Notes under the pieces: generated by a model
Told to the model about the DNA's origin: nothing
Seen by the model: only the letters and a program-made list of their open reading frames with translations
The model's database searches: none
Made by a program: the position numbers and the translations under genes
Source of the DNA: Frateuria soli
Lineage (GTDB): Bacteria; Pseudomonadota; Gammaproteobacteria; Xanthomonadales; Rhodanobacteraceae
DNA: 64,000 nt
Direction of reading: 5' to 3'
NCBI RefSeq assembly: GCF_021117385.1
Contig: NZ_CP088252.1
Location: 2,356,001 to 2,420,000 of the forward strand
Part shown: one piece after another, positions 34,696 to 43,356 of the stretch
Layout of the letters: every line of letters begins with the position of its first letter
How positions within the stretch are numbered: the stretch's first letter is position 1

Positions 34696-35709
34696 ATGCC
34701 CTTGCGAGTCCCTCGCCTCACGCGTGCCCTGGCCAGCATGGCCATGGCCCTGCTGGCCTCGCCTGTCTCTGCGGCATCACGCCTGCCGTTGGCCACGGTC
34801 GCCGACGTGCCGCTTACCGGCCATGCGACGCGCTGGGACTATGCCAGCCTGGATCCCTCGCATCACCACCTGTTCCTGGCCCATCTGGGTGACAACGTGG
34901 TGACCGTGTTCGACACGCGCCGCCAGCGCGTGGTCGCGGACATTCCGGGCCTGAGCCGGGTCCATGGCGTGCTTGCCGTTCCCCGGTTGGGGCGCATCTA
35001 CGCCACCGCCACCGGTACCGACGAGGTGGTCGTGATCGACGCGGCGAGCCTGAAGATCGTTGCGCGGATACCCACGGGCGACTATCCCGATGGCATGGCC
35101 TACGCGCCACGGGCACACAAGCTGTACGTCTCCAACGAGCACGGCCGCAGCGACACGGTGATCGACGTACGCAGCAATCGGCCGATGAGGACGATTCCGC
35201 TCGGCGGCGAGGTAGGCAACACGCAGTACGACCAAGCGTCTGGCCACATCTTCGCCAACGTGCAGACCCGCGCCGAACTGGTCGAGATCGACCCGCGCAC
35301 CGACAAGGTCGTCGCGCGGATCCGGCTGGCTGGCGCCCAGGGCAACCATGGTCTCTACATCGACGCGCCCGCGCGGCTGGCCTTCATCGGCTGCGAGGAC
35401 AACGCCACGCTGCTGGTGCTGGACCTGGCGGGCCGGCGCGTGGCCGCATCCTTCGCGGTCGGCAGGGAGCCGGATGTGCTCGCTTTCGATCCGGCCCGCG
35501 GCTGGCTCTACGTCGCCAGCGAATCGGGTGTGGTGGCGCTGTTCGAGGTCAGGGGCCGGCAGGTGCGCGCGCTGGGTCGCGGCACGCTCGGTCCGAACGC
35601 GCACGTGGTGGCGGTTGATCCGGTCACGCACCGGGCCTACTTCCCGCTGAAAGACTGGAGGGGCAAGCCGGTGCTGCGGGTCACCGAGCCCGACGATGCG
35701 CGTCGATGA
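34696..35709 (+). CDS. Periplasmic YncE-like beta-propeller protein
   Basis: A 337-residue protein; GGAGG lies 8 bases before the ATG. The signal peptide ends at VSAAS (about 27). The rest is made of about seven 40-residue blades with YVTN/NHL-like repeats (LGDNVVTVFDTRRQRVVADIPG, GTDEVVVIDAASLKIVARIPTGDYPDGMAY, DNATLLVLDLAGRRVAASFAVG). Such propellers serve as binding scaffolds; enzymatic function is not indicated. It is convergent with rlmKL at a 3-bp distance. Confidence 0.88.
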   Translation: MPLRVPRLTRALASMAMALLASPVSAASRLPLATVADVPLTGHATRWDYASLDPSHHHLFLAHLGDNVVTVFDTRRQRVVADIPGLSRVHGVLAVPRLGRIYATATGTDEVVVIDAASLKIVARIPTGDYPDGMAYAPRAHKLYVSNEHGRSDTVIDVRSNRPMRTIPLGGEVGNTQYDQASGHIFANVQTRAELVEIDPRTDKVVARIRLAGAQGNHGLYIDAPARLAFIGCEDNATLLVLDLAGRRVAASFAVGREPDVLAFDPARGWLYVASESGVVALFEVRGRQVRALGRGTLGPNAHVVAVDPVTHRAYFPLKDWRGKPVLRVTEPDDARR

Positions 35710-35712
35710 AGC

Positions 35713-37902
35713 CTAGCGGCGGCCATGGAGGTGGCGGATGCTGTCTTCCCACGGCGAGGCCTGCGCGCGCAGGCGCAACAGCCAGCAGCCGTGGATGTCG
35801 GCGCGGCGGGCGAAATCGAACGGGATGCTCGCCGCGCTCCAGTCCTCGATGGTGAAACGCTCCTCCAGCGCGGTCACGTCGAGCCTGAAGCGCCGGAAGT
35901 TGTTGGAAAACACCACCACGCCGTCGCTCGCCAGGCGATCGGCGCAGGCCAGCAGCAGCGCCGCGTGGTCGCGCTGCACGTCGAAGTCCTCGGCGCGCTT
36001 GGAGTTGGAGAAGGTCGGCGGGTCGACGTAGATCAACCCGTAGTGGCCGCGGTCCTGGTGCAGGAAGGTCGTGGCATCGGCCTGCACCAGCCGGTGCGCC
36101 GCGCCGGTGAAGCCGTTGAGCGCCAGGTTGCGCGAGGCCCACTCGAGGTAGGTGCCGGAGAGGTCCACGCTGGTGGTGTCGCGCGCGCCGCCCGCCGCCG
36201 CGTACACGCTGGCGGTGGCGGTGTAGGCGAACAGGTTGAGGAAGCGCTTGTCGCGCGCCAGTTCGCGCAGCTTCGCGCGAACCAGCCGGTGATCGAGGAA
36301 CAGGCCGGTATCCAGGTAATCGGTGAGGTTGACCAGGAAGCCCAGGCCGCCCTCCTCCACCTCGTGGAACTCCCCGCGCTGGTCGAAACGGCCGTACTTG
36401 GCGCCACCCTTGCCGCGCTCGCGCGTCTTCAGCGCGATGCGCTCGCGCGGCACGCCGAATACCTCGCCGGCCACCCGCACGATCTCGCGCAGGCGCGTGC
36501 GCGCCACCTCCACCGGAACGTCGGCAGGCGCCCGGTACTCCTGCACGTGCAGCCAGGGCCCGGCATCCGCGCGGCCGTAGACGTCGATCGCCGCGGCATA
36601 CTCGGGCAGGTCCTGGTCGTACGCGCGCCAGCAGAAGATGCCTTCGCGCGCGAGCCGCTTGCGCTGGTGGCGTACGGTCTTTTCCAGGCGGTTCTTCAGC
36701 ATCTGCGCGCCGGGCGAGAGCGGCTTGCGTTCGCGCGGGGCGGTGTCCTTCGGGCTCAGGTCGAAGGTGAGCAGTACGGTTTCCAGCGCGCCGTTGTAGA
36801 GCGCGTAACGCTTGTCCGCATGCAGGCCCAGCGCGTGGCCGAGCTCGGCGTCGCCGGCCAGCACCGCGGCGCGCCAGCCGGTGAACCGGGTGCGCAGCGC
36901 GTCGCCCAGCGTGCGATAGAGCTGCGGCATCTGCGCACGGTCGCCCAGGCGCTCGCCGTAGGGCGGGTTGGTGATGACCAGGCCGCTGGCCTGGCCGGGC
37001 GGCGGCGCGGCATGCGCGACGTCGTGCTTCTCCAGCGTGAGGAAGCCGGCCACGCCGGCAGCCTGGGCGTTGCGCTTGGCGGTCTGCACCATGCGCGGAT
37101 CGGCATCGGATCCGAAGAACGCCGCGCGCAGGGTACGCAGGCCTGCCTCGGCGCGCTGCCTCGCCTCGTCCAGCAGACCGCGCCACAGCGCGATGTCGTG
37201 CTGTTTCCAGCCAAGGAAGCCGAAGTACTCGCGGCGCAGGCCCGGCGCCACGTCGGCAGCCATCAGCGCGCCCTCGACCAGCAGCGTGCCCGAACCGCAC
37301 ATGGGATCGAGCAACGCGCCACCGTCGGCGTAGACCTTGGGCCAGTGCGCGCGCAGCAGCATCGCCGCGGCGAGGTTCTCCTTCAGCGGCGCCTCGCCCT
37401 GCTGCTCGCGCCAGCCGCGCCGGTGCAGCGGGGTGCCGGCCAGGTCGAGCGAGAGCGTGGCGCGGTCGCGCTTCAGGCGCAGGTTCAGGCGGATATCCGG
37501 CTCCTCGGTGTCCACGCCCGGCCGGGCGCCCTCGCGCTGGCGGAACTGGTCGACCACCGCATCCTTCGCGCGCTGGGCGATGAACTGGCTGTGCGTGAGC
37601 TTGCTCAGCGCGGTGTGCGCATCGACCGCCAGCGTGCCGTGCGGCGCCAGGTGGGCCGACCAGTCGATCGATTGCACGCCGGCGTAGAGCGCTTCGTCGT
37701 CCGCCGCGTCGAACTCGGCCAGCGGCAGCAAGATGCGGCTGGCCAGGCGCGACCACAGGCAGGCGCGATAGGCGGTTTCCAGCGTCCCGCTGAAACGCAC
37801 GCCCGCGAGCGACTCGTGCGCCTCATCGGCGCCGATCGCGAGAAGTTCGTCGCGCAGCAGGTATTCCAGGCCCTTCGGGCAGGTGGCGAAAAAATGGCTC
37901 AT
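35713..37902 (-). CDS. rlmL: Bifunctional 23S rRNA methyltransferase RlmKL
   Basis: A 729-residue fusion. The first half has a THUMP domain and a methyltransferase with LLDPMCGSGTLLVEGALMAADVAPG (SAM binding) and TNPPYGERLGD (catalytic NPPY), giving m2G2445. The second half, from about residue 430, has VNLTDYLDTGLFLDHRLVR, FAYTATASVYAAAGGA and YVDPPTFSNSK, giving m7G2069. The length fits the E. coli enzyme (702). The ATG overlaps the stop of the YqiA-like hydrolase gene (37899-37902), so the two are coupled. Confidence 0.97.
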   Translation of the reverse strand: MSHFFATCPKGLEYLLRDELLAIGADEAHESLAGVRFSGTLETAYRACLWSRLASRILLPLAEFDAADDEALYAGVQSIDWSAHLAPHGTLAVDAHTALSKLTHSQFIAQRAKDAVVDQFRQREGARPGVDTEEPDIRLNLRLKRDRATLSLDLAGTPLHRRGWREQQGEAPLKENLAAAMLLRAHWPKVYADGGALLDPMCGSGTLLVEGALMAADVAPGLRREYFGFLGWKQHDIALWRGLLDEARQRAEAGLRTLRAAFFGSDADPRMVQTAKRNAQAAGVAGFLTLEKHDVAHAAPPPGQASGLVITNPPYGERLGDRAQMPQLYRTLGDALRTRFTGWRAAVLAGDAELGHALGLHADKRYALYNGALETVLLTFDLSPKDTAPRERKPLSPGAQMLKNRLEKTVRHQRKRLAREGIFCWRAYDQDLPEYAAAIDVYGRADAGPWLHVQEYRAPADVPVEVARTRLREIVRVAGEVFGVPRERIALKTRERGKGGAKYGRFDQRGEFHEVEEGGLGFLVNLTDYLDTGLFLDHRLVRAKLRELARDKRFLNLFAYTATASVYAAAGGARDTTSVDLSGTYLEWASRNLALNGFTGAAHRLVQADATTFLHQDRGHYGLIYVDPPTFSNSKRAEDFDVQRDHAALLLACADRLASDGVVVFSNNFRRFRLDVTALEERFTIEDWSAASIPFDFARRADIHGCWLLRLRAQASPWEDSIRHLHGRR

Positions 37903-38417
37903 GCCAGCGTATCTAGAAAGAGGGCGAACTGGCGCTCGATCGCCGGGAGATTGCCGCTCAGGCGGTGGTCGTCATCGAGCGCCAGCAGCGGCAACCGGCG
38001 GCGCGCGGCAAATTCGCAGATGCCGTCCACCGGACAGAGCTCGTCGCGCCAACCGTGGATCAGCAGCGCAGGCACGTCCTGCCGCACGTCCAGTGCGGTG
38101 TCGACGCCCGGGATCGCCGGGGGCGTGGCGAGCAGGAACAGGCCGGCGACCGGGTGTTCGAGCGAGGCAAGCGCCGAGACGAACGCGCCCATGCTGGAAC
38201 CGGCCAGCACCGGCGGCGCGGCGCAGTCCGCGATCGCGGCGTTGAGGCGTGCCAGTCGCGGTGCCACCGCCGCCGCATGGCCGCGCGCGTCGTCCGCGCG
38301 ATAGTCGGGCCGCTGCGTGTGCCAGCCGCGCGCCTCGGCCAATGCCGCAAGCGCACTGACCTTGGTGGCTTCCGGACTCGAGTCGGAGCCGTGCGAAAGA
38401 AGGATCGTGCCGCGCAT
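37899..38417 (-). CDS. YqiA/YcfP-type alpha/beta hydrolase
   Basis: A 172-residue minimal alpha/beta hydrolase. N-terminal TILLSHGSDSSPEATKV, nucleophile motif VLAGSSMGAFVSALAS (G-S-S-M-G), Asp in LLIHGWRDELCPVDG and His in LDDDHRLSGN complete the catalytic triad. Members are esterases of unknown physiological substrate. It is coupled to rlmKL by a 4-base overlap. Confidence 0.9.
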   Translation of the reverse strand: MRGTILLSHGSDSSPEATKVSALAALAEARGWHTQRPDYRADDARGHAAAVAPRLARLNAAIADCAAPPVLAGSSMGAFVSALASLEHPVAGLFLLATPPAIPGVDTALDVRQDVPALLIHGWRDELCPVDGICEFAARRRLPLLALDDDHRLSGNLPAIERQFALFLDTLA

Positions 38418-38483
38418 CGCTCGGAACTCCGGACCGCCGTGGGACCGCGCATGATAGCCGGTGCCGTGCGAGACTTCCCTTCC

Positions 38484-39038
38484 ATGTCCCCGATCACCGA
38501 CCTGCCGCTGCCCTACGTCGACCGCCTGCCGGAGCGGGCCGCCGACGCGGTGACGCTAGTGGTGATCCACTGTACCGAGTTGCCGGACCTGGCCACCGCG
38601 CGGGAGTACGGCGAGAAGGTGCTGTACGAAAGCGGAGCCGGCAACAGCGGGCACTACTACATCGACCGCGATGGGGCGATCCTGCGCTACGTGCCGGGCA
38701 CGCGTATCGCCCACCACGTGCGGGGACGCAATGCGGATTCGATCGGCATCGAGCTGGTCAACCGCGGACGCTATCCGGACTGGTTCGCGGCGGGCAACCA
38801 GATGATGAAAGAGCGGTATCCGGACGTGCAGATCGCGGCATTGAGTGAATTGCTTGCCCGGCTTCGGCAGGAATTCCCCCACCTGCGCGCCATCGCCGGC
38901 CACGAGGATCTCGATACCGCGCGCGTGCCGGCCAGCGACGACCCGGCGGTGATGGTGCCGCGCAAGCTCGATCCGGGTCCGCTGTTCCCTTGGGACGCGA
39001 TCGTTCCGGCGTGCGGGTTGGAGCGGTTCCGGGCCTGA
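38484..39038 (+). CDS. N-acetylmuramoyl-L-alanine amidase (AmpD-like, amidase_2)
   Basis: A 184-residue protein. Zinc ligands as in AmpD are H29 (LVVIHCTE), H140 (AIAGHEDLD) and D163 (RKLDPGPLF), with E75-like acid in IELVNRGRYPDWF. GNSGHYYIDRDGAILRYVPGTRIAHHVRGRN is the substrate-binding face. No signal peptide is visible, so it probably acts on cytoplasmic anhydro-muropeptides during wall recycling, as AmpD does. An exact orthology to ampD is likely but not certain, since AmpD paralogues exist. Confidence 0.88.
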   Translation: MSPITDLPLPYVDRLPERAADAVTLVVIHCTELPDLATAREYGEKVLYESGAGNSGHYYIDRDGAILRYVPGTRIAHHVRGRNADSIGIELVNRGRYPDWFAAGNQMMKERYPDVQIAALSELLARLRQEFPHLRAIAGHEDLDTARVPASDDPAVMVPRKLDPGPLFPWDAIVPACGLERFRA

Positions 39039-39120
39039 CCGGGATTTCCCGCGAGCCCCCCCCTCACCCCAACCCTCTCCCCGGAGGGGAGAGGGAGCCG
39101 GTTCGCCGCACATCCACGCC

Positions 39121-39172
39121 CTTCGCTCCTGCCCTTCGCTCCTGCCCTTCGCTCCTGCCCTTCGCTCCTGCT
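39121..39172. repeat. 13-bp tandem repeat, four copies
   Basis: Unit CTTCGCTCCTGCC repeated at 39121, 39134, 39147 and 39160 (the last copy ends in T), with a degenerate fifth copy TTCCGCTCTCGCC. Perfect copies suggest recent expansion by slippage, so copy number may vary between strains. Confidence 0.92.
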
Positions 39173-39235
39173 TTCCGCTCTCGCCTTGGCTCCTCTAAAA
39201 AGTGCGCGCAGGAAGCGCGCTGCTCTTCCCCACTC

Positions 39236-39480
39236 CCCTATGGCGCGGCGGGCGGGTGGCGGATCAGCCCGCAGGGTGGCCGGCAGGACGCCGGCCAGTT
39301 TTTCGTCGGGGCAGGAGCCCCGTCGAAAAACCCCGCCACCCGCCCGCGTACCCGAAGGGCGCGCCATCGGGGTGCCCTTCTCTTTGGCTACTTTCTCTTG
39401 GGCAAGCAAGAGAAAGTGACTCGGGCGCCAAAGGCGTCCGAAAGCTCTTGCTCTTGCTCTTGCCATTGCTCCTACTCTCG
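39236..39480. repeat. Dispersed hairpin-rich element
   Basis: Three hairpins in sequence: GGCCGGC/GCCGGCC (39278-39296), a 14-bp stem with one mismatch TTTTTCGTCGGGGC/GCCCCGTCGAAAAA (39299-39330), and a perfect 10-bp stem CTTTCTCTTG/CAAGAGAAAG (39391-39416). One frame reads GYFLLGKQEKV, a string I recall from many small 'hypothetical proteins' of xanthomonads that derive from a dispersed repeat rather than a gene. That recollection needs a database check. Confidence 0.6.
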
Positions 39481-39593
39481 CCCCCTCTCATCAACCGCTG
39501 AGGCGAGCCCCGGCGCCCCTCACCCCAGTCCTCTCCCCGGAGGGGCAAGGGAGCAAAGCTATAATCCCCACTCCCCACACACTCGGACACCCC

Positions 39594-40460
39594 ATGCGGG
39601 AAGAACACGTCAAGGAACTGGTCGACCTGCTCCAGCTCGAACGCCTGGAGGACAACCTGTTCCGCGGCCAGAGCCGCGACATCGGCACCCGCTTCGTGTT
39701 CGGCGGCCAGGTCCTCGGCCAGGCACTGTCGGCTGCGCAGCAGACCGTCGATCCCGGGCGCGAGGCCCACTCGCTGCACGCCTACTTCCTGCGCGCCGGC
39801 GACATCGACGCGCCGATCGTCTACTCGGTCGAGCGCGCGCGCGACGGCGGCAGCTTCTCCGCGCGCCGCGTGGTCGCGATCCAGCACGGCCAGCCGATCC
39901 TGAACGGCGCGATCTCCTTCCAGGAGCCTGAAAAGGGCTTCGAGCACCAGAGCGCCATGCCCGAGGTGCCCTCGCCCGAAGACCTCGAGCCGATGCGCCA
40001 CCTGCCGGCCGACGAGCTCGCCAAGCTGCCGGTGAAGCTGCAGCGCTGGCTCGGCATCGACGGACCGTTCGAGTTCCGCCAGGTATGGCCGCGCGACGAA
40101 CTGCATCCGGCCAAGCGCCCGCCGATCCAGCACATCTGGTTCCGCCTCACCGCGCCCATCGGCGACTCGCCGGTGCTGCATCGCGCGCTGCTTGCCTACG
40201 CCTCGGACTTCCACCTGATCGGGACCGCGACCCTTCCGCACGGCATCTCCTACCTGACCCACAACGTGCAGATGGCCAGCCTCGACCATGCGCTCTGGTT
40301 CCACCGCCCGTTCCGCGTGGACGAGTGGCTGCTGTACTCGTTCGACAGCCCCACCGCCCAGGGCGGACGCGGCCTGGCGCGCGGGCAGATCTACAGCCGC
40401 GACGGGCGGCTGGTCGCCTCCACCGCGCAGGAAGGCCTGATCCGCCTGCGCAACGGCTAG
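39594..40460 (+). CDS. tesB: Acyl-CoA thioesterase II
   Basis: A 288-residue double-hotdog enzyme that hydrolyses medium- to long-chain acyl-CoA. N-terminal LVDLLQLERLEDNLFRGQSRD, RVFGGQVLGQAL-like block (TRFVFGGQVLGQALSAA), and HSLHAYFLRAGD are typical. Catalytic residues match E. coli TesB: Asp in AYASDFHLIGTA, Ser at the Thr position in VQMASLDHALWFHRPF, and Gln in VASTAQEGLIR. The start at 39594 lies 29 bp after a TATAAT string. Cytoplasmic. Confidence 0.96.
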   Translation: MREEHVKELVDLLQLERLEDNLFRGQSRDIGTRFVFGGQVLGQALSAAQQTVDPGREAHSLHAYFLRAGDIDAPIVYSVERARDGGSFSARRVVAIQHGQPILNGAISFQEPEKGFEHQSAMPEVPSPEDLEPMRHLPADELAKLPVKLQRWLGIDGPFEFRQVWPRDELHPAKRPPIQHIWFRLTAPIGDSPVLHRALLAYASDFHLIGTATLPHGISYLTHNVQMASLDHALWFHRPFRVDEWLLYSFDSPTAQGGRGLARGQIYSRDGRLVASTAQEGLIRLRNG

Positions 40461-40476
40461 GCATTAGACTCACCCC

Positions 40477-40869
40477 ATGCGTCCGCTCTACTCCTCCCCC
40501 CGCCAGGAAAACATCGACCGGCTGGTCGCCCTGCTTGCCGAACACGGCATAGAGACGACGGTCACCGGTCGCTCGAACTGGAACCGCCCGAGCTACCAGC
40601 GCTTCAGCTATGCCCAGCGCAACGGCAACCGCGAAAGCTGGCCGCAGGTGTGGGTCAACCGTGCGGACGACTACACCCAGGCGCGCACGTTGCTGCGCGG
40701 GCTGGGCATCGAGCCGATGGTGCGCCATGGCGAGGAACTGGCAGCGGCGCGCAACCCGACGCCGGAGATGCGCCGCGCCAGCGTGGCCACCCGCGTGCGG
40801 CGCATCGTGCTGCTGGCGCTCGCGGCCGCCTTCGCGATCCTGATGTTGCGCTACATGGGCAAGATATAG
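40477..40869 (+). CDS. DUF2007-type putative signal-transducing protein with C-terminal membrane anchor
   Basis: A 130-residue protein 16 bp after tesB. The N-terminal 75 residues follow the DUF2007 ferredoxin-like pattern (YSSPRQENIDRLVALLAEHGIETTVTGRSNW, then VWVNRADDYTQARTLLRGL). The C-terminus has a single membrane helix (about 107-127, IVLLALAAAFAILMLRYM) preceded by arginines, so the domain faces the cytoplasm. The family has no established function. Co-transcription with tesB is likely. Confidence 0.85.
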   Translation: MRPLYSSPRQENIDRLVALLAEHGIETTVTGRSNWNRPSYQRFSYAQRNGNRESWPQVWVNRADDYTQARTLLRGLGIEPMVRHGEELAAARNPTPEMRRASVATRVRRIVLLALAAAFAILMLRYMGKI

Positions 40870-40939
40870 GCCACCCGATCAAGGCTGCTTTCTCGGAAAA
40901 TTTGCAACCGATCGCGCACTCGGTCATAGAATCGGGCTC

Positions 40940-41647
40940 ATGCGCTCCGAACGCGTCCGCCTTTTCCAGACCCTGCCGCATGCCTGCGGCTACTACGCCG
41001 AGCGCACGGCGCAGAACCTGGTGATCGATCCGGCCGCGCCGCGGCTGGACCAGCTCTACGGCCCTGCGCTGGAGCGCGGCTTCCGCCGCGCGGGCGGCCA
41101 TCTGTATTACCCCAACTGCCCGCAGTGCCGCGCCTGCACGCCCTGCCGCATCGACGTGGAGCAATTCACGCCCGACCGCGGGCAGCGGCGATGCCTCAAG
41201 CGCAACTCGGACCTCACCGTGGTCGAGTGCATGGCCGGCTACAACGCCGAGCGCCACGCGCTGTACGAGCGCTACCTGCGGACCCGCCACGCCGGCGGTG
41301 GCATGGACGAGGCCGATGCCAGCGACTTCCGTCGCTTCCTCACCGCGCCGTGGAGCCCCACGCTGTTCCTGGAATTCCGCCTTGGCGCACAGTTGCTCGC
41401 GGTGGCGGTCACCGACGTGTGCATCAACGGACTGTCGGCGGTCTACACCTTTTTCGATCCGGACCATGCCGCACGCAGCCTGGGCACCTACGCCATCCTG
41501 CAGCAGGTGCAACTGGCCCGCCGCCGCGGCCTGCCGTGGGTGTACCTGGGCTTCTGGATCGAAGGCCACGAGAAGATGGACTACAAGCGGCGCTTCCGTC
41601 CGTTGCAGGTGCGCACCCGTGACGGCTGGGTCCCGCTGACGCCGTAA
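40940..41647 (+). CDS. bpt: Aspartate/glutamate leucyltransferase (bacterial arginyltransferase family)
   Basis: A 235-residue enzyme. The N-terminal Cys cluster YYPNCPQCRACTPCRIDVEQF, the RRCLKRNSDL block and the C-terminal GTYAILQQVQLARRRGLPWVYLGFWIEGHEKMDYKRRFRP are all diagnostic. Bpt adds Leu from Leu-tRNA to N-terminal Asp/Glu, creating a destabilising residue for ClpAP through the N-end rule. Length is normal. A possible promoter TTGCAA...CATAGA lies at 40902-40930. Xanthomonads of this type often carry bpt apart from clpS/aat, as here. Confidence 0.95.
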   Translation: MRSERVRLFQTLPHACGYYAERTAQNLVIDPAAPRLDQLYGPALERGFRRAGGHLYYPNCPQCRACTPCRIDVEQFTPDRGQRRCLKRNSDLTVVECMAGYNAERHALYERYLRTRHAGGGMDEADASDFRRFLTAPWSPTLFLEFRLGAQLLAVAVTDVCINGLSAVYTFFDPDHAARSLGTYAILQQVQLARRRGLPWVYLGFWIEGHEKMDYKRRFRPLQVRTRDGWVPLTP

Positions 41648-41650
41648 ACG

Positions 41651-41715
41651 TGCGCAGGGTGGGCTTGAGCCCGCCATGGCACGCCGCGGGAGCCGGTGGG
41701 CTGAAGCCCACCCTG
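41651..41715. repeat. Paired hairpin repeat, second family, copy
   Basis: Left arm GCGCAGGGTGGGCTTGAGCC (41651-41670, continuing CGCC) and right arm GGTGGGCTGAAGCCCACCCT (41694-41713, continuing GC). Each arm forms its own hairpin (GGGCTTGAGCCC; GGTGGGCTGAAGCCCACC). Related copies are at 61260 and, decayed, at 24893. It lies between the convergent bpt and glutamate-synthase-like genes. Confidence 0.85.
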
Positions 41716-41723
41716 CCCACGTT

Positions 41724-43259
41724 TCAGATGCCAGGGCGCGGCCCGGCGATGCGTGTCGAGCCGACTTCCGGATACGGGAACAGCTTGATCAGCGGCACCG
41801 AGAGGCCGTCGTCGCCGACCACGCGGCAGTGCGTGCGATCGAGCTGGCGCGGGTCATCCACGCCGCAGCTGTGCGCGATGATGCCGACTTCGTACATCAG
41901 GTTGCGCGCGTAATGCGCCACCTTCTCGGTCTTGTCCGTCACCACCAGGCCGCGCTGCAGCTTCGGGTTCTGCGTGGTGATGCCGGTCGGGCAGGTGTTG
42001 CGGTTGCACTGCAGCGACTGGATGCAACCGAGCGCGAGCATGAAGCCGCGCGCGGAATTGACGAAGTCCGCACCGACCGACAGCGCCCACGCCACGTCGT
42101 AAGCGGTGATGCGCTTGCCCGAGCAGATCACCTTGATGCGCTCGCGCAGGCCCTTGGCGATCAGCGTGTCGACGAGCGCCGGCAACGCCTCGTGCAACGG
42201 CAAGCCCATGCCTTCCATCAGGGTCTGCGGCGCGGCGCCGGTGCCACCTTCGGAACCGTCGACGATGATGAAGTCCGGCGCGCTTTCGATGCCGCGCTTC
42301 CAAACTTCGTCGCACAGCTCCTCGATCAGGCCCGGGCCACCCAGCACCGCCTTGAAGCCGGTCGGCTTGCCGCTGACCTCGCGCACGTGCGCGATGGCGT
42401 CCAGCAGCTGCGGCACGTTGGCGATGTCGAGGTGGCGGTTGGGACTCTGCGAATCCTGCCCGACCGGGATGCCGCGGATGGCGGCGATCTCGGGCGTCAC
42501 CTTGATTCCCGGCAGCAGGCCACCCATGCCGGGCTTGGCGCCCTGGCCGAGCTTGATGCTGACCATCTTCACCTGCTTGTGCGCGCAGATCGCACGCAGG
42601 CGCTCGTCGTCGAGCCGGCCGTCGGCGGTACGCACGCCGTACTTGGCGGTGCCGATCTCGAACACCAGGTCGCAGCCGCCTTCCAGGTGGTAGGGCGCCA
42701 GGCCGCCTTCGCCGGTATCCAGCCAGATCCCGGCCCTGGCCGCGCCGTGCGACAGCGCGCGCACCGCCGGCGCCGACAGCGCGCCATAGCTCATCGCGGA
42801 GATGTTGAAGAAAGCCGCGTGGTCGTAGGGCTCGCGCGCGTACGGACCGATCCGCACGGGCTTTGGATCGACGTGGTGACCCTCCAGCCGCGGGAACGGC
42901 GCATTGACGAAGAACGGGATGCCCTCGGCCGAGAGATCGCGCGTGGTGCCGAAGCCGATCGTGGTGTCGGCATTCTTGGCCGCGCGGTAGACCCAGACGC
43001 GCTGGGCGCGATTGAACGGCAGCTCCTCGCGGTCGCTGGCGAACAGGTACTGGCGGAAGAACTCGCCCAGGCGCAGGAAGCCGTAGCGGAAGTGGCCGAT
43101 GACCGGGAAGTTGCGCAGCACCGCGTTGCCGGTCTGGTAGCGGTCGGCGATCCACACCGAGAGCACGACCACCACGGCCAGCGCCAGCATCAGCACGAAG
43201 AAGGCCGCCAGCGTTTCGACCAGCACGATCAGCCAGTGCGCGAAGCCCTCCGGTGCCAT
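41724..43259 (-). CDS. Membrane-anchored FMN-binding glutamate synthase family protein
   Basis: A 511-residue protein. A transmembrane segment (about 8-37) is followed by a cytoplasmic barrel equal to the GltB synthase domain: FFNISAMSYGALSAPAVRALSHGA, DTGEGGLAPYHLEGGCDLVFEIGTAKYG, VKMVSIKLGQGAKPGMGG, DGSEGGTGAAPQTLMEGMG and the 3Fe-4S cysteines in CIQSLQCNRNTCPTGI. It lacks the glutaminase and C-terminal domains, so it is not a full GOGAT. Relatives are often called GltB2-like or ferredoxin-type; electron donor and substrate are unknown. Confidence 0.92.
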   Translation of the reverse strand: MAPEGFAHWLIVLVETLAAFFVLMLALAVVVVLSVWIADRYQTGNAVLRNFPVIGHFRYGFLRLGEFFRQYLFASDREELPFNRAQRVWVYRAAKNADTTIGFGTTRDLSAEGIPFFVNAPFPRLEGHHVDPKPVRIGPYAREPYDHAAFFNISAMSYGALSAPAVRALSHGAARAGIWLDTGEGGLAPYHLEGGCDLVFEIGTAKYGVRTADGRLDDERLRAICAHKQVKMVSIKLGQGAKPGMGGLLPGIKVTPEIAAIRGIPVGQDSQSPNRHLDIANVPQLLDAIAHVREVSGKPTGFKAVLGGPGLIEELCDEVWKRGIESAPDFIIVDGSEGGTGAAPQTLMEGMGLPLHEALPALVDTLIAKGLRERIKVICSGKRITAYDVAWALSVGADFVNSARGFMLALGCIQSLQCNRNTCPTGITTQNPKLQRGLVVTDKTEKVAHYARNLMYEVGIIAHSCGVDDPRQLDRTHCRVVGDDGLSVPLIKLFPYPEVGSTRIAGPRPGI

Positions 43260-43356
43260 GTTTGCTCTCCTTCCGATAAAACCAGGAGCCTAGCCTAGCG
43301 CGGACAGTGCCCCCTCCCCTGCGCGGAGAGGGCCAAGCAGGCGAGTGTGACGATTC

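Larger units (their letters stand above)
39039..39593. repeat. 555-bp repeat-rich intergenic region
   Basis: It holds, in order, a CCCTCACCCC...GGGGAGAGGG repeat (39056-39100), four copies of a 13-bp tandem unit (39121-39172), a dispersed hairpin-rich element (about 39236-39480), and another CCCTCACCCC...CCGGAGGGG repeat (39519-39551). A TATAAT string (39560-39565) lies 29 bp before tesB. Small frames here encode only repeat-derived peptides; I see no real gene. Confidence 0.8.

Noticed and set aside
35725..38304. Long plus-strand open frame of 859 codons opposite rlmKL
   Set aside because: In this GC-rich DNA stop codons are rare, so the strand opposite a real gene stays open. The translation is low-complexity Arg/Ala/Gln/His, and rlmKL on the other strand has all family motifs.
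39121..39172. CRISPR-like array
   Set aside because: The 13-bp units are contiguous with no unique spacers, and there are no cas genes.
41676..43298. 540-codon plus-strand frame opposite the glutamate-synthase-like gene
   Set aside because: Same effect; no motif, no ribosome binding site, and a clearly conserved gene on the other strand.
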